A stretch of 31,377 bases of DNA from Cacconaster sp033811195 (GTDB lineage: Bacteria > Bacteroidota > Bacteroidia > Bacteroidales > UBA932). Position numbers and translations under genes: made by a program. The stretch spans positions 1-31,377 of the forward strand of contig JAPXOZ010000019.1 of NCBI GenBank assembly GCA_033811195.1, read 5' to 3'. Numbering within the stretch: the stretch's first letter is position 1; every line of letters starts with the position of its first letter. Shown one piece after another: positions 13,866-22,561 of this stretch. Below the pieces are notes generated by a model. The model had not been told where the DNA came from, made no database searches, and saw nothing but the letters and a program-made list of their open reading frames with translations.

Positions 13866-16583
13866 ATGACGAAAAGAGTTTACCGCTTTGGCGGAAAGAG
13901 TGCCGAAGGTGATGGCACAATGAAAAATCTCCTCGGTGGCAAAGGAGCTAATCTTGCAGAGATGTGTACTATGGGTATTCCTGTTCCCGCAGGTTTTACA
14001 ATCACAACTGATACTTGTACTGAGTATTTTGCACTCGGTGGAAAGTATCCTGAGGGACTCAAGGAAGAAGTGGCAGCAGCTCTTAAGGCCACTGAAGAGA
14101 CTATGGGAATGAAATTCGGTGATAGCAAGGACCCCCTTCTTCTATCCTGCCGTTCAGGTGCAAGAATGTCAATGCCCGGTATGATGGAAACAGTTCTCAA
14201 TATCGGTCTCTGCTCTAAGACAATTCCCGGAATTATTGAAAAGACAAAAAATCCCCGTTTCGTATATGACGCATATCGTCGTCTGATCATGATGTATTCG
14301 GACGTTGTAATGGAGAAAGCTGAAGGTATCGAGCCTGAGGATGGCAAGGGTATTCGTGTACAGCTCGATAATATGCTACAGGATCTTAAGACTAAGAAGG
14401 GCTATAAGAGTGACACTGACCTCACAGAAGAGGACCTGAAAGCTCTTTGTGAAAAGTTTAAGGTTCGCGTAAAAGAGGTTCTCGGCCAAGAGTTCCCCGA
14501 TGACGCGCAAGCACAGCTCTGGGGCAGTATCGGTGCAGTATTCAAATCATGGAATGGTAAGAGAGCTATCGCTTACCGCCGTATAGAGGGTATTCCCGAC
14601 GAATATGGCACTGCAGTTAACGTGCAGGCAATGGTATTTGGAAATATGGGTTCCAATTCCGCCACCGGCGTTGCATTCTCCCGTAACCCTGCTACAGGTG
14701 AGCACACATTCTACGGAGAGTGGCTCATTGATGCACAGGGAGAAGACGTAGTGGCAGGTATCCGTACCCCCAATCCCCTCAATGAGTCCACCAAGACCGA
14801 TCACAACAAGCATCTGATCTCTCTCGAGACAGCGATGCCGAAAGTATATAAGGAGTTGGATAAGATCCAGGATGATCTCGAGCACCACTTTGCTGATATG
14901 CAGGATATTGAGTTTACTATCCAGGATGGAAAACTCTGGTTGCTCCAGTGCCGCGTTGGCAAGAGAACCGGTTTTGCAGCGCTCAATATGGCGATGGATA
15001 TGATTGAAGAGGGTATGATTGATGAAAAGACTGCAGTGATGAGAGTTGCTCCCCATCAGCTTGATGAGATACTTCACCCTATTCTCGATCCTGAGTCCGA
15101 GAAGAAGGCTAATGTAATTGCAAAAGGTCTTCCAGCAGGTCCCGGTGGAGCAGTGGGTAAGATTGTCTTCACTTCAGAGGCTGCAATTGAGGCAGCGTCA
15201 AGAGGAGAAAGAGTAATTCTGATACGCGAGGAGACTAACCCGGAAGATGTTGAAGGTATGCGTGTATCTGTTGGATTGCTTACCTCACGTGGTGGCATGA
15301 CCTCTCATGCCGCACTGGTCGCGCGCGGTTGGGGCAAGTGCTGTATTGTAGGTTGTGATGCTATCAAGTTTGCAACTATTGATGGCCAGAGGGTTATGAA
15401 TATTGGCGACAAGTGTTACAGAGAAGGTGATATTTTCTCCCTCAATGGCACAAGGGGCCATGTGTATGATGTAGCAGTCAGCACAGTAGATGCTTCCGAG
15501 AACCCCCGTTTCGTAGAGTTCATGACGATGGTTGATAAATTCCGCAGGCTTGGTGTACGCACAAATGCTGATACCCCCGAGGATGCTAAGAAAGCAATTG
15601 AGTTTGGTGCCGAAGGTATCGGTCTCTTCCGTATAGAGCATATGTTCTATGGCAAAGACTCGGAGGCACCCCTTTCCAAGCTTCGCAAAATGATCCATGC
15701 GACAAATCTAGAAGAGAGAGTCGAGGCACTAAAAGAACTTGAGCCTTATGTTGTGGATGCTACAAGGGAGACAATGCGCGTAATGAACGGCAGACCTGTG
15801 ACATTCCGCCTCCTTGATCCTCCCTTGCATGAGTTTGTACCCCAGACTGTTGAAAAACAGCAGGAACTTGCGGATGAACTTGGTATAACGCTAGACGAGA
15901 TTAAGGAGAGAGGAGAACTCCTACACGAGGTTAACCCTATGATGGGTCACCGCGGAGTACGTATTGGCGTTACCTATCCTGAGGTGAGTCATATGCAGTT
16001 CAAGGCTATATTCACAGCTACAGCCCAGCTGCTGAAAGAGGGTCTTAACCCGCTCCCTGAGATTATGATTCCTGTAACTATTTCTGCCAAGGAACTAGAT
16101 TTCCAGAAGGCTATTTGCGACAAGGCCTTGGCAGAGGTTGAGGCTGCCTACGGTGTTAAGATCAAATACCAATACGGTACAATGATCGAGATCCCCCGCG
16201 CTGCAATCCTCGCGCCCGAGATGGCTAAATCTGCACAGTTCTTCTCATTTGGTACCAATGACCTCACACAGATGACCTATGGTTTCTCAAGGGATGACAT
16301 CGGTGCTTTTATGAATGACTATATGGAGCACGGAATTCTCGACTTTGACCCCTTCCAGACTCTGGATCTGAGCTCTGTAGGAAAACTCGTTAAACTTGGC
16401 CTTGACGGAGGACGCTCAACAAGTCCAAAACTCAAGGTTGGTATTTGCGGCGAGCATGGTGGTGATCCGAACTCAGTTCATTTCTGCCACAAGATTGGAA
16501 TGGACTATGTTTCCTGCTCACCTTTCCGCGTGCCAATCGCAAGACTCGCAGCTGCGCAGGCAGTTATTGCAGACGAAAAGTAA
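13866..16583 (+). CDS. ppdK: Pyruvate, phosphate dikinase
   Basis: A 905-residue, full-length PPDK. N-terminal ATP-grasp nucleotide domain (starts VYRFGG, GGKGANLAEM, later SCRSGARMSMPGMMET), central phospho-histidine domain with His481 in TSRGGMTSHAALVARGWGK, and C-terminal TIM-barrel PEP/pyruvate domain (GLFRIEHMF, NPMMGHRGVRIG, FSFGTNDLTQMTYGFSRDD) with Cys861 in GICGEHGGDP. It interconverts pyruvate, ATP and phosphate with PEP, AMP and pyrophosphate, and works in glycolysis or gluconeogenesis of anaerobes. It stands alone with its own promoter and a strong hairpin terminator after it. Confidence 0.97.
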   Translation: MTKRVYRFGGKSAEGDGTMKNLLGGKGANLAEMCTMGIPVPAGFTITTDTCTEYFALGGKYPEGLKEEVAAALKATEETMGMKFGDSKDPLLLSCRSGARMSMPGMMETVLNIGLCSKTIPGIIEKTKNPRFVYDAYRRLIMMYSDVVMEKAEGIEPEDGKGIRVQLDNMLQDLKTKKGYKSDTDLTEEDLKALCEKFKVRVKEVLGQEFPDDAQAQLWGSIGAVFKSWNGKRAIAYRRIEGIPDEYGTAVNVQAMVFGNMGSNSATGVAFSRNPATGEHTFYGEWLIDAQGEDVVAGIRTPNPLNESTKTDHNKHLISLETAMPKVYKELDKIQDDLEHHFADMQDIEFTIQDGKLWLLQCRVGKRTGFAALNMAMDMIEEGMIDEKTAVMRVAPHQLDEILHPILDPESEKKANVIAKGLPAGPGGAVGKIVFTSEAAIEAASRGERVILIREETNPEDVEGMRVSVGLLTSRGGMTSHAALVARGWGKCCIVGCDAIKFATIDGQRVMNIGDKCYREGDIFSLNGTRGHVYDVAVSTVDASENPRFVEFMTMVDKFRRLGVRTNADTPEDAKKAIEFGAEGIGLFRIEHMFYGKDSEAPLSKLRKMIHATNLEERVEALKELEPYVVDATRETMRVMNGRPVTFRLLDPPLHEFVPQTVEKQQELADELGITLDEIKERGELLHEVNPMMGHRGVRIGVTYPEVSHMQFKAIFTATAQLLKEGLNPLPEIMIPVTISAKELDFQKAICDKALAEVEAAYGVKIKYQYGTMIEIPRAAILAPEMAKSAQFFSFGTNDLTQMTYGFSRDDIGAFMNDYMEHGILDFDPFQTLDLSSVGKLVKLGLDGGRSTSPKLKVGICGEHGGDPNSVHFCHKIGMDYVSCSPFRVPIARLAAAQAVIADEK

Positions 16584-16598
16584 GATACTTTTTTAAGA

Positions 16599-16641
16599 GT
16601 TCCCGAACATCGATTTATGTTCGGGAACACTTTTTTGTTTT
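16599..16641 (+). terminator. Intrinsic terminator after ppdK
   Basis: A perfect 12-bp stem GTTCCCGAACAT (16599-16610) with its complement at 16617-16628, a 6-nt loop, and a T-rich tail from 16631. It lies 15 nt after the ppdK stop. Confidence 0.88.
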
Positions 16642-16653
16642 ATTGGCGCACAT

Positions 16654-17148
16654 ATGAGACAACCTGTACTAAAACCCTTTAATGATGCCCGTTCGCTTGG
16701 TGTAATTCTGAATCTCAGCAATTTCAATTGCCCTGATACTGTCGCTTTTCTCGATCAGGAAGCTGCCCGACACGGGATTGAGATCCACTATCTTCTGGTC
16801 AATCTCAACAGGCAACCCATACCGCAGTGGTGCCTTGACTCCAGGATGACTGTAATTAACTACAGGCGCGATTTTACGATAAGGGGTAAACTTAAGTCCG
16901 GGGTTGCAGATAAATTCATCAATACAGAGTTTGATTTTTTATTTGCTGTTTCAAACCATTTTAACACTGTTGTGAATAGGTTGTCAAAACTTTCCAAAGC
17001 GGCGTTCAAAGTGGGCAAATATTTCTCCAGAAACAATCCGTATGACCTTACATACAGACCATCATTTTCTGAAAGAGACCTGGAACTTTCAAAAGAGTAT
17101 GTGACAAACATACATCTTATAACCTTATCTGACAACTCAGACAATTGA
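16654..17148 (+). CDS. DUF6913-like protein, function unknown
   Basis: A 164-residue soluble protein. It has an N-terminal SLGVILNLSNFNCPDTVAFL segment and later GVADKFINTEFDFLFAVSN and LSKAAFKVGKYF, a pattern I associate with the Bacteroidetes family DUF6913; the family assignment is from memory. No catalytic motif is visible. It starts 26 nt after the ppdK terminator stem and lies 1 nt before the DUF368 gene, so it probably forms a two-gene unit with that transporter. No clear promoter box was found in the short gap. Confidence 0.6.
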   Translation: MRQPVLKPFNDARSLGVILNLSNFNCPDTVAFLDQEAARHGIEIHYLLVNLNRQPIPQWCLDSRMTVINYRRDFTIRGKLKSGVADKFINTEFDFLFAVSNHFNTVVNRLSKLSKAAFKVGKYFSRNNPYDLTYRPSFSERDLELSKEYVTNIHLITLSDNSDN

Positions 17149-17149
17149 T

Positions 17150-18049
17150 ATGTCAAAAATAGGATACTACCTTCTCGTCACAGTCAAAGGGCTCTGTATG
17201 GGAGCCGCTGACGTAATTCCTGGAGTTTCAGGTGGTACAATCGCCTTTCTTACCGGTATCTATGGTGAACTCATCGACTCTATAAAGTCTATTGACATTA
17301 AGGCACTCAAATTTCTTTTCACGGGAAAATTCCGCCAATTTTGGCTTAAAATAAATGGGAATTTTCTCTTTTCACTTGTGCTGGGTATATTGATAAGTAT
17401 CTTTTCGTTAGCCAAGTTGATGCAGTATCTGCTGCTGCATCAACCGATATCTTTGTGGTCCTTCTTTTTAGGACTCATTCTGGCTTCGCCTATCTACATC
17501 ATAAAAGAGATAGAAGGCAAGAAACTTATTCATCTTATACCCACTATTGTCGGAATGGCAGTAGGAGTGCTTATTTGCCTGATTTCACCCACCGAGACCA
17601 CAGATGCACTCTGGTTTATTTTCCTGTGCGGAGCTATCGGCATTTGCGCTATGATTCTTCCTGGTATCTCCGGCAGTTTTGTGTTGCTCCTTCTTGGGAA
17701 GTATGCCTACATAATTGGTGCTGTAAGCGATTTTAATATCCCTGTTCTTGTGGTTTTTGCCTTAGGTGCACTTATTGGTATTATCCTCTTTTCGAAATTT
17801 CTCTCCTGGCTACTCAAAAAGGCCTACAACAGCACATTGTTTTTCCTATCGGGTCTGATGATTGGTTCTCTTGTAAAAGTCTGGCCTTGGAAAAGACTCC
17901 TTGATAGCGGTGTAGACCGTCCGGTGCTTCCGGGAGATTTTAGCGGAGATCCCCAATTGCTTCAGGCAGTGATATGGTTTGCTATCGGAGTACTTCTCCT
18001 GTTCGGAATAGAGTATCTGGCGAAAAGAATCAAATCAGCTAAGGCATAA
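17150..18049 (+). CDS. DUF368 membrane protein, PopT-like polyprenyl-phosphate transporter
   Basis: A 299-residue integral membrane protein with about eight to nine hydrophobic segments. The DUF368 signature GLCMGAADVIPGVSGGTIAFLTGIYGELI opens the protein, and the second repeat-like motif ILPGISGSFVLLLLGKY is at about residues 171-187, giving the internal symmetry of the family. DUF368 proteins (PopT) have recently been linked to recycling of undecaprenyl phosphate across the cytoplasmic membrane, which is needed for cell wall and envelope glycan synthesis. The assignment here is by family only. It starts 1 nt after the DUF6913-like gene. Confidence 0.88.
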   Translation: MSKIGYYLLVTVKGLCMGAADVIPGVSGGTIAFLTGIYGELIDSIKSIDIKALKFLFTGKFRQFWLKINGNFLFSLVLGILISIFSLAKLMQYLLLHQPISLWSFFLGLILASPIYIIKEIEGKKLIHLIPTIVGMAVGVLICLISPTETTDALWFIFLCGAIGICAMILPGISGSFVLLLLGKYAYIIGAVSDFNIPVLVVFALGALIGIILFSKFLSWLLKKAYNSTLFFLSGLMIGSLVKVWPWKRLLDSGVDRPVLPGDFSGDPQLLQAVIWFAIGVLLLFGIEYLAKRIKSAKA

Positions 18050-18113
18050 GATGGTTTAAATCGGAGTTTGGAATTGGATTATACGCTGTTTTGCGGAAAA
18101 ATGTGCCCAAAAA

Positions 18114-18144
18114 TTTGTACGTTGTGAAAAAATATGTACTTTTG
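18114..18144 (+). promoter_or_regulatory. Bacteroidetes-type promoter of rplS
   Basis: TTTG at 18114-18117, 19-nt spacer, TACTTTTG at 18137-18144: the best consensus match in the window. Confidence 0.75.
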
Positions 18145-18149
18145 CAGTC

Positions 18150-18227
18150 CCAAAACGAAAAGCAACCTCTTGATATAAGTCCCGGAGGATCCCGGAGCAG
18201 CAATGTTGCGCTAATACATTAATAGAA
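18150..18227 (+). promoter_or_regulatory. rplS 5' leader, possible structured RNA
   Basis: About 78 nt lie between the predicted start site and the L19 ATG. It contains a direct repeat of TCCCGGA and a small GCAA/TTGC stem near 18203-18214. Ribosomal protein leaders often bind their own protein; here this is only a possibility. Confidence 0.3.
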
Positions 18228-18599
18228 ATGGATTTAATGAAGATCGCACAGCAGGCCTGTGCACAGGAACTAAAGCAGTTGCCGGATTTCAAAGCCGGTG
18301 ACACCGTTACCGTTACTTACAAGATTAGAGAAGAAAACAAAGAACGCTTTCAAAAGTTTCGTGGTATTGTGATCCAGAAACGTGGTGAGGGCGCCACGAA
18401 GACTTTTACAGTACGTAAAATTTCAAATGGTGTAGGTGTAGAGAGAATTTTCCCGCTTTCATCACCTCTCATCGAGGATATTGAGGTAAATAAAGTTGGT
18501 GCAGTACGTAGAGCACGTATTTTCTACCTCAGACAACTCACCGGTAAGAAGGCACGTATCAAAGAGAAGAGAGTTGCCCGTCAGACCCCGAAAGAATAA
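18228..18599 (+). CDS. rplS: 50S ribosomal protein L19
   Basis: A 123-residue L19. Family landmarks are the start LMKIAQQACAQELKQLPDFKAGDTVTV, the core YKIREENKERFQKFRGIVIQKRGEG, FTVRKISNGVGVERIFPLSSPLIEDIEV, and the basic end RRARIFYLRQLTGKKARIKEKR. L19 sits at the 30S-50S interface. It has its own strong promoter, and a tRNA-Arg gene follows 17 nt after the stop with a terminator beyond it, so rplS and the tRNA are probably transcribed together. An in-frame second Met lies 3 codons into the protein; family alignments would decide which is used. Confidence 0.97.
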   Translation: MDLMKIAQQACAQELKQLPDFKAGDTVTVTYKIREENKERFQKFRGIVIQKRGEGATKTFTVRKISNGVGVERIFPLSSPLIEDIEVNKVGAVRRARIFYLRQLTGKKARIKEKRVARQTPKE

Positions 18600-18616
18600 T
18601 AACAGTTTTTTCATAA

Positions 18617-18690
18617 GGCCCCATAGCTCAACTGAATAGAGTATTTGACTACGGATCAAAAGGTTACAGGTTTGAATCCTGTTGGGGTCA
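18617..18690 (+). tRNA. tRNA-Arg (anticodon ACG)
   Basis: A 74-nt cloverleaf: acceptor GGCCCCA with TGGGGTC (one G-T pair), D stem GCTC/GAGT, anticodon stem TTTGA/TCAAA with loop CTACGGA (anticodon ACG), five-base variable loop, T stem ACAGG/CCTGT with loop TTTGAAT, discriminator A. CCA is not encoded. ACG is normally edited to ICG by TadA, to read CGU, CGC and CGA. Confidence 0.95.
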
Positions 18691-18693
18691 CGG

Positions 18694-18718
18694 AAAAAGC
18701 GGCTTTTAGCCGCTTTTT
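18694..18718 (+). terminator. Intrinsic terminator after tRNA-Arg
   Basis: Perfect 11-bp stem AAAAAGCGGCT (18694-18704) and complement 18708-18718 with a TTT loop and a T5 end. It is symmetric, so it could also stop transcription from the purL side. Confidence 0.88.
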
Positions 18719-18725
18719 CAGTGTT

Positions 18726-18753
18726 GAGTTCCGAGTAAGGAGTTCCGAGTGTT
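18726..18753 (+). repeat. Heptad array 3, left
   Basis: Four words in register: GAGTTCC, GAGTAAG, GAGTTCC, GAGTGTT. They lie just after the tRNA terminator and read in the same direction as rplS and the tRNA. Confidence 0.65.
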
Positions 18754-18777
18754 TTTTTATTAGTAGTTTATAGCATA

Positions 18778-18798
18778 CTACACACTACACACTCTTCT
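18778..18798 (-). repeat. Heptad array 3, right
   Basis: Three words (CTACACA twice, then CTCTTCT on plus). The second one contains the purL TAG stop (18785-18787), and the third encodes the last residues. It faces the left array across 24 bp, with no gene between. Confidence 0.6.
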
Positions 18799-21700
18799 CA
18801 CACCAGTTTCTTGCATTCACAAACATTTCCATCCAGGGAGTTACTACATCTTTACGGTGTCCGTAAGGGTAGTATGCCCAGTTCCATGGACGCACGCAGC
18901 GCTCCGGATGGGGCATCATTGCCAGGTGACGTCCATCCTTGCTGCAAACTCCTGCTATAGCATCAGGAGAGCCGTTAGGATTGGCAGGATATGCGTCATA
19001 GCTATATCTGAGAGCGATATTGTATTCTGAAATCGGTCTGGGAAACTCAAATTTACCCTCCCCGTGCGCTATCCAGACTCCGAGTTTGCAACCCTGTAAA
19101 GACTTCAGCATGATGGCTGGTGACTCAGGTATGGTGACTCCCACAAATCCGCTCTCAAACTTGTTTGAGGCATTGTGGCGAAGCTTAGGTGCAGCGGCTC
19201 TGTCGAAAAGGGTGATGAAACCAAGCTCTCCCATCAGTTGGCATCCGTTACAAACGCCGAGGCTGAGTGTATTCTCACGTGCGAAGAAGCGCTCTATAGT
19301 TTCTTTCGCCTTTTTGTTGTACATCAATGTACCTGCCCATCCCTTGGCTGATCCAAGAGTGTCAGCGTTGGAGAATCCTCCAACGAATACTACCATTTGT
19401 ACCTCATCCAACGTCTCTCTTCCGCTAGTCAGGTCGGTGGTGTGGACATCCTTAACGTCGAAGCCTGCAAGATAGAGTGCCCAGGCCATTTCCCTCTCTC
19501 CGTTGGAGCCTTTTTCTCGAATAATCGCTGCTACGGGACGCTTTGATGGGCTTTCAGGCCTTTTACCGGAGAATCCGTTAGGGAAGCGGTAGGTGAGGGG
19601 CTGAAGTTTGTATAGAGAGTATCTCTTGGCAGCTTTTGCTTCACCTGATTGCAGTTTATCGAAGAGATATGAGGTCTTGTACCAGACATCGCGCATCTTG
19701 TCGATATCAATATCAAGAGTATATGAGGTGAGTGTGAGAGTCAGTTTGCGTGCCTCTTGCCATTCACCTATCTCGTAAAAGTTGATTCCTTTGCGGCTTA
19801 GCCTTGACGCAACCTGACCACCTGCTGTCTGTATGATGACTCCGGGAGCTTCGCAGAAGAGAGCATCCGAAGAGGTGAAACTAAGGTCTATATAGAGACC
19901 TCCCGTAGTGTTAGGGAAGCAGGATTCAAGCAGAGTAGTAATTAGACCACCACCCGAAATGTCATGTCCGGAAAGTATGTGACCTTCACTTATCAGCTCC
20001 TGAAGAGTATTGAAACATTTTGCAAAATATCCGGCATCATCCACATCCGGAGTATCGTTGCCAAGATAACACATCGTTTGAGCATAAGCGGAACCTCCAA
20101 GAGGGTGCCCCTGTGCACGTGTAAAGGGTATCCAGATAATATCGCTGCCTCTTTGAACGAGGTTGGGGTGAATTGTCTTGCGGATATCTTTTGCAGGACC
20201 AACGGTGGAGATAATCAGAGTGCCCGGGGATAGCACCTGCCTGCCATCTGGATACTTCTGTGTCATGGACATGGAATCTTTTCCTGTAGGAATGTTGATC
20301 CCAAGTGCTATTGCAAAATCAGATGCAGCACGTACGGCGTTGTAGAGGCGTCCATCCTCACCCTCATTTTTACAAGGCCACATCCAATTGGCACTCAAAG
20401 AAACGCTCTTTATTCCACCTTCAATAGGGGTCCACACCATATTGGTCAGTGCCTCGGCAATCGCCATTCTGGAGCCGGCTTCGGAGTCTATCAATGCTAC
20501 CGCGGGTGCATGGCCGATAGAGGTAGCTATACCTTCATTGTCGTCATAACCGATGGCTGTCACTCCGAGGTTATTGAGTGGAAGCTGGATTTCACCAGTG
20601 CACTGTTGGCAAGCAATCAATCCGGTAACCGAACGATCAACCTTATTGACGAGCCAGTCTTTGCAGGCTACAGACTCCAATTGGAGTACCTTTTCTATAG
20701 AGGATAGGAGTTCCTCGGCGGTAAAGTTATTGGTAGAAGGTACACCCTTATACTTATAGGTGACTGAGTTGTCTGTCAATACTACTCCGGGTGTAGTTCC
20801 CAGCATATCTTCAATTTTAAGGTCAATAGGTACCTCGCCGGTTTGAAAATTTTTAAGTGTGAAGTTCTGCTCACCTGTAGTCTTGCCAATTCTATAGATG
20901 GGAGCACGCTCTCTTTCAGCTATCTTGCTGAGCTCATCCACATCTTTACTTTTCATAACCAGACCCATACGCTCTTGTGATTCGTTACCTATAATCTCTT
21001 TGGCTGAAAGTGTAGGATCGCCGATGGGGAGACGGCTGATATCGATGGTACCACCGCTCTCCTCTACAAGCTCAGAGAGACAGTTAAGGTGTCCGCCGGC
21101 GCCGTGGTCATGAACGGATATGATAGTATTGTGTTCTTTCTCAGCAATGGCTCTGATTGTATTGTAGACACATTTCTGCATTTCGGGGTTGGAGCGCTGA
21201 ATGGCATTGAGTTCAATTGCACTGGCAAATTCACCTGTGTCTACAGATGATACAGCGCCTCCACCCATTCCTATACGGTAGTTATCACCTCCAAGGAGAA
21301 TAATTTCGTCACCTGCTTCGGGGGACTCTTTAAGAGCGTCTTTTCTTTTACCGAAGCCAACACCTCCGGCAAGCATTATCACCTTGTCAAAGCCATAATC
21401 ACGTCCCTCTTCCGAGTGTTCAAAGGTATAAAGTGAGCCGCAGATTAGAGGCTGTCCAAATTTGTTACCAAAATCGGATGCACCGTTGGATGCCTTTAGA
21501 AGAATCTCAAGCGGTGTCTGGTAGAGCCACTTTCGTGGAGGTCTGCACTCCCATACTCTCTGAGTTTCACCTTTGAAGCGAGGGTAGGAGGTCATATAGA
21601 CTGCAGTTCCAGCTATGGGAAATGATCCCTTGCCACCGGCTATGCGGTCTCTTATCTCACCTCCGGTGCCTGTGGCTGCCCCATTGAATGGTTCCACCGT

Positions 21701-22459
21701 CGTAGGAAAATTATGTGTTTCCGCTTTCAGCGAAATAACAGTCTCGTTCTTGCTTTTTACAAAGAAATCAGGCTTGTCGCCCGATGCGGGATGGAAAAGA
21801 TGCACCAGGGGACCTTCGACAAATGCGCAGTTGTCCTTGTAAGCGGAGACAATCCTGTTGGGATTGAGTTTTGAAGTCTTTTTGATCATGTTGAAAAGGG
21901 ATGAGGACATCTCCTTTCCGTCAATAACGAATGTGCCATTAAATATCTTGTGACGACAATGCTCCGAATTGACCTGTGAAAAACCGAATACTTCGGAATC
22001 AGTCAGAGGTCTGCCGATACGGTCACTCAGATCATGTAGGTAGCCAATTTCTTCATCTGAAAGCGCCAGTCCTTCCTCTATGTTGTATGTTTCTAAATCG
22101 GTAATGTGTTTTACAGGTTCAAATGTGTTGTCTGTTGTAAAAATATTCTGGTCGAGTCCATTGTAGAGGCGTTGAAGCATCTTGTCTATATCGGCTTCAG
22201 ATCCGGATACCGGAAAATACTCTTCCATTCTCACGATGCCTTCGATATTCATATTGTGTGCAATCTCTGTGGCAGTGGTACTCCAGGGAGTCACCATTTC
22301 TCTTCTAGGTCCTGCAAAATAACCCTTTACATTGCCTGTACCCATGGGCTCTGCTCCTGAAAAGAGCCATTGGAGTGCCTGAATATCCTCATCGCTGAGT
22401 GCATTATTGCTTTGAACGGCTATAATAGTGCCCGTACTACATCTGAAGAATGAAATCAT
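18785..22459 (-). CDS. purL: Phosphoribosylformylglycinamidine synthase, large single-chain
   Basis: A 1224-residue PurL of the long (gammaproteobacterial/eukaryotic) type: N-terminal PurS-like part (FFRCSTGTIIAVQ), linker with FGFSQVNSEHCRHKIFNG, two AIRS-like ATP domains (GAATGTGGEIRDR, ISVHDHGAGG and later LSGHDISGGG), and a C-terminal glutamine amidotransferase domain with Cys in LGVCNGCQLM and the HPERC motif near the end. It converts FGAR, glutamine and ATP to FGAM in purine synthesis. I start at ATG 22459 (MISFFRCSTG), because a TTG at 22489 lies inside the -7 promoter box. The last four residues and TAG stop coincide with heptad words. Confidence 0.96.
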   Translation of the reverse strand: MISFFRCSTGTIIAVQSNNALSDEDIQALQWLFSGAEPMGTGNVKGYFAGPRREMVTPWSTTATEIAHNMNIEGIVRMEEYFPVSGSEADIDKMLQRLYNGLDQNIFTTDNTFEPVKHITDLETYNIEEGLALSDEEIGYLHDLSDRIGRPLTDSEVFGFSQVNSEHCRHKIFNGTFVIDGKEMSSSLFNMIKKTSKLNPNRIVSAYKDNCAFVEGPLVHLFHPASGDKPDFFVKSKNETVISLKAETHNFPTTVEPFNGAATGTGGEIRDRIAGGKGSFPIAGTAVYMTSYPRFKGETQRVWECRPPRKWLYQTPLEILLKASNGASDFGNKFGQPLICGSLYTFEHSEEGRDYGFDKVIMLAGGVGFGKRKDALKESPEAGDEIILLGGDNYRIGMGGGAVSSVDTGEFASAIELNAIQRSNPEMQKCVYNTIRAIAEKEHNTIISVHDHGAGGHLNCLSELVEESGGTIDISRLPIGDPTLSAKEIIGNESQERMGLVMKSKDVDELSKIAERERAPIYRIGKTTGEQNFTLKNFQTGEVPIDLKIEDMLGTTPGVVLTDNSVTYKYKGVPSTNNFTAEELLSSIEKVLQLESVACKDWLVNKVDRSVTGLIACQQCTGEIQLPLNNLGVTAIGYDDNEGIATSIGHAPAVALIDSEAGSRMAIAEALTNMVWTPIEGGIKSVSLSANWMWPCKNEGEDGRLYNAVRAASDFAIALGINIPTGKDSMSMTQKYPDGRQVLSPGTLIISTVGPAKDIRKTIHPNLVQRGSDIIWIPFTRAQGHPLGGSAYAQTMCYLGNDTPDVDDAGYFAKCFNTLQELISEGHILSGHDISGGGLITTLLESCFPNTTGGLYIDLSFTSSDALFCEAPGVIIQTAGGQVASRLSRKGINFYEIGEWQEARKLTLTLTSYTLDIDIDKMRDVWYKTSYLFDKLQSGEAKAAKRYSLYKLQPLTYRFPNGFSGKRPESPSKRPVAAIIREKGSNGEREMAWALYLAGFDVKDVHTTDLTSGRETLDEVQMVVFVGGFSNADTLGSAKGWAGTLMYNKKAKETIERFFARENTLSLGVCNGCQLMGELGFITLFDRAAAPKLRHNASNKFESGFVGVTIPESPAIMLKSLQGCKLGVWIAHGEGKFEFPRPISEYNIALRYSYDAYPANPNGSPDAIAGVCSKDGRHLAMMPHPERCVRPWNWAYYPYGHRKDVVTPWMEMFVNARNWCEKSV

Positions 22460-22487
22460 GTCGTTATAGATTTTAGAAACATCGTAC

Positions 22488-22495
22488 AAAAATAG
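22488..22495 (-). promoter_or_regulatory. -7 box of the purL promoter
   Basis: TATTTTTG on the minus strand (22495-22488), a perfect TAnnTTTG box 28 nt before the ATG at 22459. No clear -33 TTG at the right distance. It excludes the TTG at 22489 as the start codon. Confidence 0.5.
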
Positions 22496-22561
22496 TGCTT
22501 TTTGAGAGATATATCAGTTTTATTCCCCAATTTTGTAACAAGGATATAAACAATATATCAA

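Noticed and set aside
22460..22489. Upstream TTG start of purL
   Set aside because: The TTG lies in a perfect TAnnTTTG promoter box, and relatives begin at the MISFF methionine (ATG at 22459).
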